From RH-AL1 sp965277355 (GTDB lineage: Bacteria > Pseudomonadota > Alphaproteobacteria > Rhizobiales > Beijerinckiaceae): a DNA stretch of 64,000 bases. A model generated the notes under the pieces. The model saw only the letters and a list, made by a program, of their open reading frames with translations, had not been told where the DNA came from and did not search any database. Within the stretch, counting starts at the first letter, position 1. Each line of letters opens with the position of its first letter. Made by a program: the position numbers and the translations under genes. This document shows positions 16,151 to 23,738 of this stretch, piece by piece. The stretch covers positions 744,001 to 808,000 of the forward strand of contig CBDICN010000001.1 in assembly GCA_965277355.1 (NCBI GenBank). The letters are read 5' to 3'.

Positions 16151-17710
16151 TCAATTTTTCGCGATGAAACAGCTGCCGCCTTCGGATTTCAGCTTTTCGC
16201 ATATCGAGACGGCCTGCTCCTTGGAAAGGGCGCTGACCCGGACCCGGTAGACCGTCTTCCCGTTGCTCGATGCGCGATGGTAGCCGAGGCGGTGACCCGA
16301 CAGCGTGCCGGAATACTTCTTCGCGTATTTGTTGAGCGCCGCCTTGGCGTCTGTCTCGGAGGCCGGCGCCGCGAGCTGCACAGCGAACCCGCCGCTGCCT
16401 TCGGAGACCGGCTCTGCCGCAGCGTCGGTGTTCTGCTCGCCGGGATCCGCGGTGGCGACCCGCTGGGGCTTCGTCTTGGCGGCCTTCGGCGTGTCCGTGG
16501 GCGTTGCGCCGTCATCGGCCGCAGCCTGCGTCGGCTTCGGCGCGATCCGCGACGTCGTCTTCGGCGTCGAGGCCTTCGCGACCGCTCCGGCCTTGTCGCT
16601 CGTCTTGTTCTGCCGCGGCGCCGGCTCGGTCGCGGCGGCCGCCGCGTCGTCGGACAGAATCGTCCCGTCGGGGCGCACGGAGACGACCTTCACCCGCTTC
16701 GGTGCGGGGAAACCGGCGAGATGGAAGCTCTCGTCCTTGTCACCGGCCGCCTTGTTGCCGGCGGATGCGGCGGGGTCGTCGCGGCTGGCGTTCTGAGCCT
16801 GGTCCGGCGACAGTGGCACGGGCACGCTGGAGGCGTTCGTCTCCGGATGCGCGGCGGCATCGCGCGCCGCATTGTCCTGGAGGGTCTGGGCGATGTCGAC
16901 CGGCTGCTCCTGGCGGCTGACGAGCTTGGTCGGCGCCGGCCCGCTGGCGGCGCCGGTCACCGTGGCGTCCTGGTTCACCTGTTCGTGCGCCGCGTCTTCC
17001 GGCGGCTGGATCTTGGTCGGACCGGCCGCGGCCATGATCGTCTTGATCTCGCCGGGGCTGCGGCTATGGCCCTTCAGTGCGAAGGCCGCACCGATGCCGA
17101 CCACGCAAACGGCGATGGTCGCCGCCATCAGGTAGACCGGCCGGCGCGAGCGCGGGGCCGAGGCGGGAGCGCGGTCGCCATAGGTCCAGTCCTGGCCCTG
17201 GCTGCCCGCGAATTGATCGTAGCCCGCCTCGTTGCCGAAGCCGAGCTCTTGCCCTTGGTAGGCCGGCTCGCGACCTTGGTAGGTCTGCGCCTGATGCCGC
17301 GCCTGCATCTCGCGGGCATGCATCTCGTCGAACGCCGGATCGTGATGGTAGGCGTGGTCGGCTCGGGCATCGAAGACCGGCTCGGCCCGGCCCGGCTCCT
17401 GATGAGCAGGCGTCTGCCGAGCAGGCGTCGCCGCGCCGTGCGGTCCCACCGCCCCGCGCAGCCCCGCCTCGATCGCGGCGAAATCGCCGAACAGCTTGGC
17501 GGACTGTCCCGCCCGCTCACCTGGCTGCGACCGCGGGGGATGCGCGTCCGCCTCGCGGGCGAAAACGTCGCCATAAGGGTCGTGCTGCTCTCCGGCGAGG
17601 CGGGCCATCTCGGCCAACGGGTCGTCTTCATGCGGCGCATGCTGGCGCAGGCGACGTTCGAACTCGTCGAGATCGACGGTCGGGCGCTGTTTTGCCACGG
17701 GCTCGTTCAT
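16151..17710 (-). CDS. SPOR-domain peptidoglycan-binding membrane protein
   Basis: A 519-residue bitopic protein. A cytoplasmic N-terminus of about 180 residues, rich in Gln, Tyr and His, is followed by one membrane segment (PVYLMAATIAVCVVGIGAAF), then a long low-complexity Ala/Pro/Lys linker, and a C-terminal SPOR domain (FAVQLAAPASETDAKAALNK...YRVRVSALSKEQAVSICEKL). SPOR domains bind glycan strands stripped of stem peptides at the division septum, so a role in cell division or wall remodelling is likely. It lies between argS and nagZ, its usual place in the order. The start used is MNEPVAKQRPT. Confidence 0.9.
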   Translation of the reverse strand: MNEPVAKQRPTVDLDEFERRLRQHAPHEDDPLAEMARLAGEQHDPYGDVFAREADAHPPRSQPGERAGQSAKLFGDFAAIEAGLRGAVGPHGAATPARQTPAHQEPGRAEPVFDARADHAYHHDPAFDEMHAREMQARHQAQTYQGREPAYQGQELGFGNEAGYDQFAGSQGQDWTYGDRAPASAPRSRRPVYLMAATIAVCVVGIGAAFALKGHSRSPGEIKTIMAAAGPTKIQPPEDAAHEQVNQDATVTGAASGPAPTKLVSRQEQPVDIAQTLQDNAARDAAAHPETNASSVPVPLSPDQAQNASRDDPAASAGNKAAGDKDESFHLAGFPAPKRVKVVSVRPDGTILSDDAAAAATEPAPRQNKTSDKAGAVAKASTPKTTSRIAPKPTQAAADDGATPTDTPKAAKTKPQRVATADPGEQNTDAAAEPVSEGSGGFAVQLAAPASETDAKAALNKYAKKYSGTLSGHRLGYHRASSNGKTVYRVRVSALSKEQAVSICEKLKSEGGSCFIAKN

Positions 17711-17838
17711 ACTCTGACCTCGTGTGGCGGCATCAGCCGCCTCGTTACGCATCCGTTCGACGGCATCCTCCAGGAGGACTGGCTGCGTCGAACGCGTCCC
17801 GCGCCGCGGCCGATGGGATCACCACCAAGCCGCCCGCG

Positions 17839-19614
17839 TCAGCGCATCTCGAGCGGCGCGGAGACACCAAGGATGCCCAGGCCCGTCGCGATAACGCCGC
17901 CGATGGCCGAAACCAAGGCGAGACGCACACAAGTCATTTCTCGACTTTCTTCATTAACAAAGCGTAATTGTGGCTGATCTTTGCCTCGCGTCCAATGCGA
18001 ATGGAACGTCGAGGCCAGATCGTGGAGGTAAAACGCCACACGATGAGGTTCATGAGCCCGCGCGGCGGAGTCTATCACTCGCGGGAATTGAGCAATGGCC
18101 TTGATAAGCTTGACTTCACCTTCGTCGGAAAGGCTCGTGAGATCGCTCGCGGCCAGCGCCGTGCTTGACGTGTCGAGGTCGGGAAACGCCGCAAGTGCCT
18201 GGCGGACCGCCGATTTCGTGCGTGCGTGAGCGTACTGGACGTAGAAAACCGGGTTGTCCTTCGATTGCTCGCGCACTTTGGCGAGATCGAAGTCCAGCGG
18301 CGCGTCGTTCTTACGAAAAAGCATCATGAAGCGAACCGCGTCGACGCCGACTTCGTCGACCACCTCGCGCAGCGTGACGAAGTCGCCCGAGCGTTTCGAC
18401 ATCTTCACCGGCTCGCCGTCGCGCATCAGATTGACGAGCTGGCAGAGCTTGACGTCGAGGGCCGCGCGTCCGTCCGACAGCGCCCGAACCGCCGCCTTCA
18501 TCCGCTTGACGTAGCCGCCGTGGTCGGCGCCCATCACGTCGATGAGCTCGTTTGCGCCGCGATCGATCTTCACCTTGTGATAGGCGATATCGGAGGCGAA
18601 GTAGGTGTAGCCGCCGTCCGACTTCAAGAGCGCGCGATCGACGTCGTCGCCGAAGGCGGTGGAGCGGAACAGCGTCTGCTCGCGGTCCTCCCAATCCTCG
18701 CTCGGTTGCCCCTTCGGCGGCGGCAGGTGGCCGACGTAGACGAGACCCTTCGTCCGCAACGCCTCGATCGCCGCTGCGACCTCGTCACCCTGCGCCCCGT
18801 GCACGAGCGAGCGTTCCGAGAAGAAGACGTCGTGGTGGATATTGAGGGCGGCGAGGTCGTCGCGGATCAAGTCCATCATCGCGGCGATGGCGGCGGCGCG
18901 GACGATCGGCAGCCATTCCGCTTCGGACTTCCGCGTCAACCTGTCGCCGTACTGTTGCGCCAGCACGGCGCCGACCGGCTTCAGGTAGTCGCCGGGATAG
19001 AGTCCCTCGGGGATCGCGCCGATGCTCTCGCCCAGCGCCTGGCGGTAGCGCAGGAACGCCGAGCGGGCGAGCACGTCGACCTGGGCGCCGGCGTCGTTGA
19101 TGTAATATTCCTTGGTGACGGCGCGGCCGGCGAACGTGAGCAGGCGCGCCAGAGCATCGCCGAACACCGCACCGCGGCCGTGGCCGACATGCATCGGACC
19201 GGTCGGATTGGCGGAGACGTACTCGATGTTGATCGCCGCCTGCGCGGGCTTCGCGGACCCGAGCGCGTAGCCGGCCGGGTCGAGCAGCGCCGCACGCACG
19301 ATCAGGGCGTGGACGGACGGCTTGACCCTGACGTTGATGAAGCCAGGCCCGGCGACCTCGGCCTGGTCGATTCCTTCGTCGCCGGCAAGCGCCGCGGCGA
19401 TCTCGACGGCGAGCTGACGCGGGGTCTTGAAGCTCGCCGCCGCTTCCTTGGCGTAAACCATCGCGGCATTGATCGCGACGTCGCCGTGGGCAAGATCGCG
19501 CGGCGGCTCGGCGACGAAGCGGGTAAGGTCGAGACCAGCCGGCAGCCGGCCATCGGCGACGATGGCCGCGAGAATCGCGGTGACCCGCTCTTGGAAAAGG
19601 GCAAAAATGTTCAT
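17839..19614 (-). CDS. argS: Arginyl-tRNA synthetase
   Basis: A 591-residue class I aminoacyl-tRNA synthetase. The HIGH-type motif appears as HVGHGRGAVFGDAL around residue 143, following the ANPTGPM segment typical of ArgS, and the second motif is KMSKRSGDF. The C-terminal DALR anticodon-binding domain contains QYAHARTKSAVR and the YLHDLASTFHSHW end. It charges tRNA-Arg and is essential. It is divergent from the hydrolase gene with a short 69-bp interval, and heads the long minus-strand run down to tatC. Confidence 0.97.
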   Translation of the reverse strand: MNIFALFQERVTAILAAIVADGRLPAGLDLTRFVAEPPRDLAHGDVAINAAMVYAKEAAASFKTPRQLAVEIAAALAGDEGIDQAEVAGPGFINVRVKPSVHALIVRAALLDPAGYALGSAKPAQAAINIEYVSANPTGPMHVGHGRGAVFGDALARLLTFAGRAVTKEYYINDAGAQVDVLARSAFLRYRQALGESIGAIPEGLYPGDYLKPVGAVLAQQYGDRLTRKSEAEWLPIVRAAAIAAMMDLIRDDLAALNIHHDVFFSERSLVHGAQGDEVAAAIEALRTKGLVYVGHLPPPKGQPSEDWEDREQTLFRSTAFGDDVDRALLKSDGGYTYFASDIAYHKVKIDRGANELIDVMGADHGGYVKRMKAAVRALSDGRAALDVKLCQLVNLMRDGEPVKMSKRSGDFVTLREVVDEVGVDAVRFMMLFRKNDAPLDFDLAKVREQSKDNPVFYVQYAHARTKSAVRQALAAFPDLDTSSTALAASDLTSLSDEGEVKLIKAIAQFPRVIDSAARAHEPHRVAFYLHDLASTFHSHWTRGKDQPQLRFVNEESREMTCVRLALVSAIGGVIATGLGILGVSAPLEMR

Positions 19615-19637
19615 GGGCTCGCACTATGCCCGCGCCT

Positions 19638-19675
19638 GGCGCGGAAGGAGGGCTCGCGCATGGCGCGGAAGGAGG
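19638..19675 (+). repeat. Tandem duplication of a start-codon and ribosome-binding module
   Basis: The 14-bp sequence GGCGCGGAAGGAGG occurs at 19638-19651 and again at 19662-19675, exactly 24 bp apart. Each AAGGAGG is followed eight bases later by an in-frame ATG (19660 and 19684) for the downstream hydrolase. The gene therefore has two complete, duplicated translation initiation sites. Confidence 0.7.
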
Positions 19676-19683
19676 CTGTCGAC

Positions 19684-20469
19684 ATGACACGATCTAGAAA
19701 GAGATCGGGCTCGGCAATGCAAGCGTCACCTTCCGGAACGGGCATGAGGCTACGTCTCCTCGCCGGCGCGGTCGCGATGGCGGCGGCGGCGTCGTTCCCC
19801 GCGGCGGGACGCGCCGAGGACGGCCTCGTCTATCTCGTGCACGAGCCGGCGGCGAAACCGGCCACGGGCCAGCCGCCGCTGATTGTCCTGATGCATGGCG
19901 CCGGAGCCAGCGAGCGCGACATGATCGGCCTGTGGCCCGACCTGCCCGCCTCGCTTGTCGTGGTCTCGCCGCGCGCCCCGTTCCACGCCGCCAACGGCGG
20001 CTGGCGCTGGTACCGCAAGGAGACGCGCGAGGCGGACCTCGCCCGCAGCAAGACGATCGTCGATCTCATCGTCGCCAACGCGGTCAAGCGCTTCGACGCC
20101 GATCCCGCGCGGATTTTCATCGGCGGGTTCAGCCAGGGCGGCGTGATGACCTACGAGGTCGCGCTGCGCGAGCCGGGCACGTTCCGCGGCGCGGCCGTGC
20201 TCAGCGGCATCCTGTTTCCCTCCGAGACCGCTTCGCTGCCAAACAATGCCGACCGCACCCCCTTCTTCCTGGCGCACGGCACCGCCGACGCGGTGATCCC
20301 GTTTGCGGCCGCGACCGCCGCCCGCGGCACGCTCGCGAAGCTCGGCGTGCCAACCGCGTTTCATGCCTACGCGGGCATGGGCCACACCGTCGGCCCCGAG
20401 GAGACGCGCGATCTCAGCGGCTGGCTCGCCTCGCGCCTCGCGACGGGCGCCGGGGCGGATGCCAAGTGA
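19684..20469 (+). CDS. Secreted alpha/beta hydrolase, phospholipase/carboxylesterase type
   Basis: A 261-residue exported serine hydrolase. The N-terminus is basic (TRSRKRSG) followed by a hydrophobic stretch (LRLLAGAVAMAAAASFPAAGRAE) consistent with a signal peptide. The catalytic triad is visible: Ser in GGFSQGGV, Asp in HGTADAVIP, His in GMGHTVG, in the order of the PF02230 esterase family. I place the start at the ATG preceded by AAGGAGG; an equally good ATG 24 bp upstream is also possible. The natural substrate is unknown. It is divergent from argS. Confidence 0.88.
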   Translation: MTRSRKRSGSAMQASPSGTGMRLRLLAGAVAMAAAASFPAAGRAEDGLVYLVHEPAAKPATGQPPLIVLMHGAGASERDMIGLWPDLPASLVVVSPRAPFHAANGGWRWYRKETREADLARSKTIVDLIVANAVKRFDADPARIFIGGFSQGGVMTYEVALREPGTFRGAAVLSGILFPSETASLPNNADRTPFFLAHGTADAVIPFAAATAARGTLAKLGVPTAFHAYAGMGHTVGPEETRDLSGWLASRLATGAGADAK

Positions 20470-20473
20470 GGGG

Positions 20474-20509
20474 TCAAGTAGCGGATCAAGTAGCGGACCT
20501 TGTAGTGGG
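20474..20509 (+). repeat. Three-copy 12-bp tandem repeat after the hydrolase gene
   Basis: TCAAGTAGCGGA occurs twice in direct succession (20474-20485, 20486-20497) and is followed by a diverged third unit CCTTGTAGTGGG (20498-20509). It starts four bases after the hydrolase stop. This looks like simple slippage-derived sequence in a short intergenic gap. Confidence 0.7.
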
Positions 20510-20581
20510 CCTTGACCGAGGCCCCTTCATCGCCGAGGACGAGCGCGGGGCGCCGGTCGACGTTCGGGAGGGGCGATCATT

Positions 20582-21604
20582 GTGAAATGGTGGACGTCCC
20601 GGAAACCGCCGGTCGAGGCGACGGTGAAGGTCGTCGCGATCACGCGCGTGCTGGACGAGGCCGACATCGTCGAGGCGTTCGTCCGCCACACCGCCTGCTA
20701 CGCCTCGCACCACGTCTTCTTCGACAACGGCAGCCGCGACGAGACGGTCGCGATCCTGACGAAGCTCAAGGAAGAAGGCTTCGGCATCACCGTCTTCCAG
20801 AACAAGTCGGTGTCCTACAACGAGGTCAACTTCAACACCTTCATGTTCAACTACGCGGCGCGGGCGCAAGGCGCCGACTGGGTGCTCTGTCTCGACGCCG
20901 ACGAGTTCATCGACGACCGCGCGCTCGAAGGCGGCCTTATAGAAAAACTCAAACGCCTCGCCAGCGCCGAGCCCGGCATCGAGTGCCTGCGCATGGAGCT
21001 GATAGAATACAGGTGCACGGCGGAGGACGATACGGAGGAGACGATCGTGCCTTTGCGCATCAAGAGCCGCCGCGATCCCTTCGGCGTCACCAAGGTGTTC
21101 CTCCACAAGGCGCTGGCGACGCCCGACGTGTCGGTCGGCGGCGGCAATCACTTCGCGCTGCGCCACGGACGCGTGGTCGACTCGCGCACGGAGCCGAGGC
21201 TGAAGCTCGCGCACTTTCCCGAGCGATCGTGCACCCAGCTCGCCGCCAAATGGATCAAGGGCTGGGCCAAGGTGCTCGCCGCCGGGCCGGACGTCGTGGC
21301 GCTCGGCGCCAGCAACCACTACCGCGAGCCTTTCGCGATCCTGCGCGACGAGCCTCACCTGCTGCTGCGAGACCCCGGTTTCCTGCGGCTGCGGCAGAAC
21401 CAGCCGCTGACCGTCGATCCGATCGTCTACCGCGGCGATGCGCTGCGCTACACGCCGGTTGGCGACCCCGCCATGCATGCCGCACGGACGCTGATCGGCT
21501 ACATCGAGGATCTCGCGACGCGGCACGGCCGGCTCGTCGCCGAGAGCCCGGACGCGCGGCTCAAGGTCGAGCGCTGGAACGCCGAGGTCGAGCCGATCCT
21601 CTGA
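20582..21604 (+). CDS. Glycosyltransferase family 2-like protein
   Basis: A 340-residue protein of the Glyco_tranf_2_4 type. The N-terminal VVAITRVLDEADIVEAFVRHT...VFFDNGSRDETVAIL is the sugar-nucleotide-binding start and LDADEFID carries the DxD metal site. The middle keeps KVFLHK and a GGGNHF loop typical of the group. The start is GTG at 20582 with GGAGG about ten bases upstream. It is close behind the hydrolase and convergent with dgt, 14 bp from its stop. The acceptor is unknown; a surface glycan is likely. Neither neighbour gives a pathway. Confidence 0.87.
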   Translation: MKWWTSRKPPVEATVKVVAITRVLDEADIVEAFVRHTACYASHHVFFDNGSRDETVAILTKLKEEGFGITVFQNKSVSYNEVNFNTFMFNYAARAQGADWVLCLDADEFIDDRALEGGLIEKLKRLASAEPGIECLRMELIEYRCTAEDDTEETIVPLRIKSRRDPFGVTKVFLHKALATPDVSVGGGNHFALRHGRVVDSRTEPRLKLAHFPERSCTQLAAKWIKGWAKVLAAGPDVVALGASNHYREPFAILRDEPHLLLRDPGFLRLRQNQPLTVDPIVYRGDALRYTPVGDPAMHAARTLIGYIEDLATRHGRLVAESPDARLKVERWNAEVEPIL

Positions 21605-21618
21605 CCGGCGCTCCAGCC

Positions 21619-22833
21619 TCAGAGAGAGTGTCGTCCATAGCGCAGCTCCGGCGTGCGCTCGAAATGGCGGCGATGCTCCGCGAGCGCGTAGCGGTCCGTC
21701 ATGCCGGCGATGTAGTCGCAGACGAGCCGCTCGCGCCGCCCGGACGGCTCGTTGGCGCCGACGGCCCATTCGGCCGGCAAGAGGTCCGGCTGCTCGCGGT
21801 AAAGCCGGAACAGGTCGCGCACGACCGAGCCGGCCCGCTCGCGGATGGTGACGATCTCCGGGTGGCGGTACATGTGCGCCCAGAGGAACGCCTTGATCTC
21901 GCGTTCCGCCTCGGCCATCGCTCGCGAGAAGGCGATCGCCGGTCGCGCGGCATCGCGCACCGCGTCGAGTCTGTCGAGGAGCGCCAGACGCAGGCCGCTC
22001 TCGGCGATGGCGTCCTCGACGAAGCGGGTGATGACGCGGCGGCAGAGCTCGTGGACGGTGCGGCTGTCGTCGAGGCCGGGATGGCGCCGGATCACGTCGT
22101 CGAGCAGCAGCGCGAGGAACGGCACCGCGTGGCATTCGGCCAGAGTGAAGAGGCCGGCGCGCAGGCCGTCGTCGAGGTCGTGCGCATTGTAGGCGATGTC
22201 GTCGGCGAGCGCGGCGGCCTGCGCCTCCGCCGATGCGTAACGGTCGAGGCCGAGCGAACGGCCGTGCTCGCGGAAGGAGCGATCGGCCTCGCGAAAGATG
22301 CCGGGGATGCCGCGCTGAGCGTGAGCCTCGACCGGATTGCCGTCGGGCCGCAGCAGCGGACCGTTGTGCTTGGCGAGGCCCTCCAGCGTCTCGTGGCAGA
22401 GGTTGAGCCCGTCGAACGCGGCGTAGCGGCGCTCGAGCTTCATCACCACCCGCAACGTCTGGGCGTTGTGGTCGAAGCCGCCGGCGCCGGCCATCAGCGC
22501 GTCGAGCACCTCCTCGCCGGTATGGCCGAACGGCGTGTGCCCGAGATCGTGGGCGAGCGCGACCGCCTCGGCGAGGTCCTCGTCGAGCCGCAGCGAGCGC
22601 GCCAGCGCCCGAGCGAGCTGCCCGACCTCGATGGAGTGCGTGAGCCGCGTGCGGTAATGGTCGCCCTCGTGCGGGACGAAGACCTGCGTCTTGTGCGCGA
22701 GGCGGCGGAAGGCGGTCGAATGGATGATCCGGTCGCGGTCGCGCTGGAAGCCGGAGCGGGTCCGCGACGCCGGCTCCGGCAGCAGCCGCCCGAGGCTTCG
22801 CGCGGGGTCGGCGGCGTAGGGCGCCCTATCCAC
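21619..22833 (-). CDS. dgt: Deoxyguanosinetriphosphate triphosphohydrolase-like protein
   Basis: A 404-residue HD-domain phosphohydrolase that splits dGTP (or dNTPs) into deoxynucleoside and tripolyphosphate. The HD signature is seen as RLTHSIEVGQLAR and ALAHDLGHTPFGHTGE, preceded by DRIIHSTAFRRLAHKTQVF. Length fits the type 2 (dGTPase-like) subfamily of alphaproteobacteria. It is divergent from erpA, with an unusually long 459-bp gap between. In related genomes it usually stands between erpA and argS, as it does here apart from the two accessory genes inserted before argS. Confidence 0.95.
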   Translation of the reverse strand: MDRAPYAADPARSLGRLLPEPASRTRSGFQRDRDRIIHSTAFRRLAHKTQVFVPHEGDHYRTRLTHSIEVGQLARALARSLRLDEDLAEAVALAHDLGHTPFGHTGEEVLDALMAGAGGFDHNAQTLRVVMKLERRYAAFDGLNLCHETLEGLAKHNGPLLRPDGNPVEAHAQRGIPGIFREADRSFREHGRSLGLDRYASAEAQAAALADDIAYNAHDLDDGLRAGLFTLAECHAVPFLALLLDDVIRRHPGLDDSRTVHELCRRVITRFVEDAIAESGLRLALLDRLDAVRDAARPAIAFSRAMAEAEREIKAFLWAHMYRHPEIVTIRERAGSVVRDLFRLYREQPDLLPAEWAVGANEPSGRRERLVCDYIAGMTDRYALAEHRRHFERTPELRYGRHSL

Positions 22834-23292
22834 CGCTCGTCACCGGACTACCGGACTCACGCATCTTGGCGCGCGGATCCTCCCTTGTGCGAAGCACGGG
22901 GGACCGCCGCTGGCAAGCTTGCGCAGCCAGCGTAAACTCGGCTGCGAGGCGGTGGAGGGGGCGGCCGCCGGGCTCATCTCGGTGGGCATTGCCTCCTTGG
23001 CCGGGACTCCTCGTCGAGGTCGACGCGGTGGCCGCCCCCTCCACCATGCTGCGCATGGTCCCCCGCCCCACTTCGTGGAGGAGGATTGGCGCACCAGGAT
23101 GCGCGAACGCGATTGCGTCACCGGGACGGCGGAGGGCGCGAACGGCAGGGCGGCCACCGGCACGTTGCTGTCCTGTTGCTGGCTGTCCTGTTGCGGACGG
23201 GTCGAGGGCCACGTATCTGTTGAGCGACGCACGCGCAAGGCCGCGCCCCGCGACAGTTGTGAAAAGGCAAGACGCTCCATGACAGTTATCTC
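22834..23292. other. Gene-free 459-bp gap with nested inverted repeats between dgt and erpA
   Basis: No reading frame here resembles a known protein. The gap contains three structures: a 7-bp stem CGCTGGC/GCCAGCG around 22913-22937; a perfect 16-bp inverted repeat, GGTGGAGGGGGCGGCC at 22951-22966 with its complement at 23030-23045; and a direct repeat GCTGTCCTGTTGC at 23167-23179 and 23182-23194. The large inverted repeat with a 63-base loop could fold as a long RNA hairpin on either strand. Promoters for both flanking genes must lie here. Confidence 0.55.
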
Positions 23293-23637
23293 ATGACCGA
23301 CATCCTGATGGACCCGCCCGTCGAGCTGACCGCTGCCGCGGCACGCCGCGTGGCCGAGATCCTGAACACCGAACAGCCTGGCGCGGCGGTCCGCGTGGCG
23401 GTCGACGGCGGCGGCTGCTCCGGCTTCCAGTACACCTACAACATCGTGACCGGCCGCGAGGCCGACGATCTGGTGCTGGAACGCGACGGCGCCATGGTGC
23501 TCGTGGACCAGACCTCGCTCGAGTTCCTGCGCGGCGCCAAGATCGACTTCGTCGACGACCTGATGGGCCGCGCCTTCAAGATCCACAATCCGCAGGCGAC
23601 CTCCTCCTGCGGCTGCGGCACCAGCTTCTCCGTCTAG
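23293..23637 (+). CDS. erpA: Iron-sulfur cluster insertion protein ErpA (A-type carrier)
   Basis: A 114-residue HesB/IscA-family protein that delivers iron-sulfur clusters to apo-enzymes. The three conserved cysteines are present: GGGCSGFQY near residue 45 and the C-terminal SSCGCGTSF. Length and the LTAAAARRVAEIL start are typical. ErpA and IscA are hard to tell apart from sequence alone, but this position beside dgt is where erpA usually lies in related genomes. No other Isc or Suf gene is in the window. Confidence 0.9.
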   Translation: MTDILMDPPVELTAAAARRVAEILNTEQPGAAVRVAVDGGGCSGFQYTYNIVTGREADDLVLERDGAMVLVDQTSLEFLRGAKIDFVDDLMGRAFKIHNPQATSSCGCGTSFSV

Positions 23638-23738
23638 CGGACGACGAGGTCATACGTCGTTGCACCCCGCCGCGAACTCGCCTACCGGCTCGTGAGCCCG
23701 CCCTCTTCCTCGCGGCGCGCCTCGCGGAGAGCTGATCG

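Noticed and set aside
18226..19683. Long open frame antisense to argS reading into the hydrolase
   Set aside because: It is the complement of argS with no recognisable protein features; the hydrolase starts at 19684 (or 19660).
20512..22935. An 807-codon plus-strand frame covering the second glycosyltransferase and dgt
   Set aside because: Composition is that of an out-of-frame translation; the two real genes on opposite strands explain the region.
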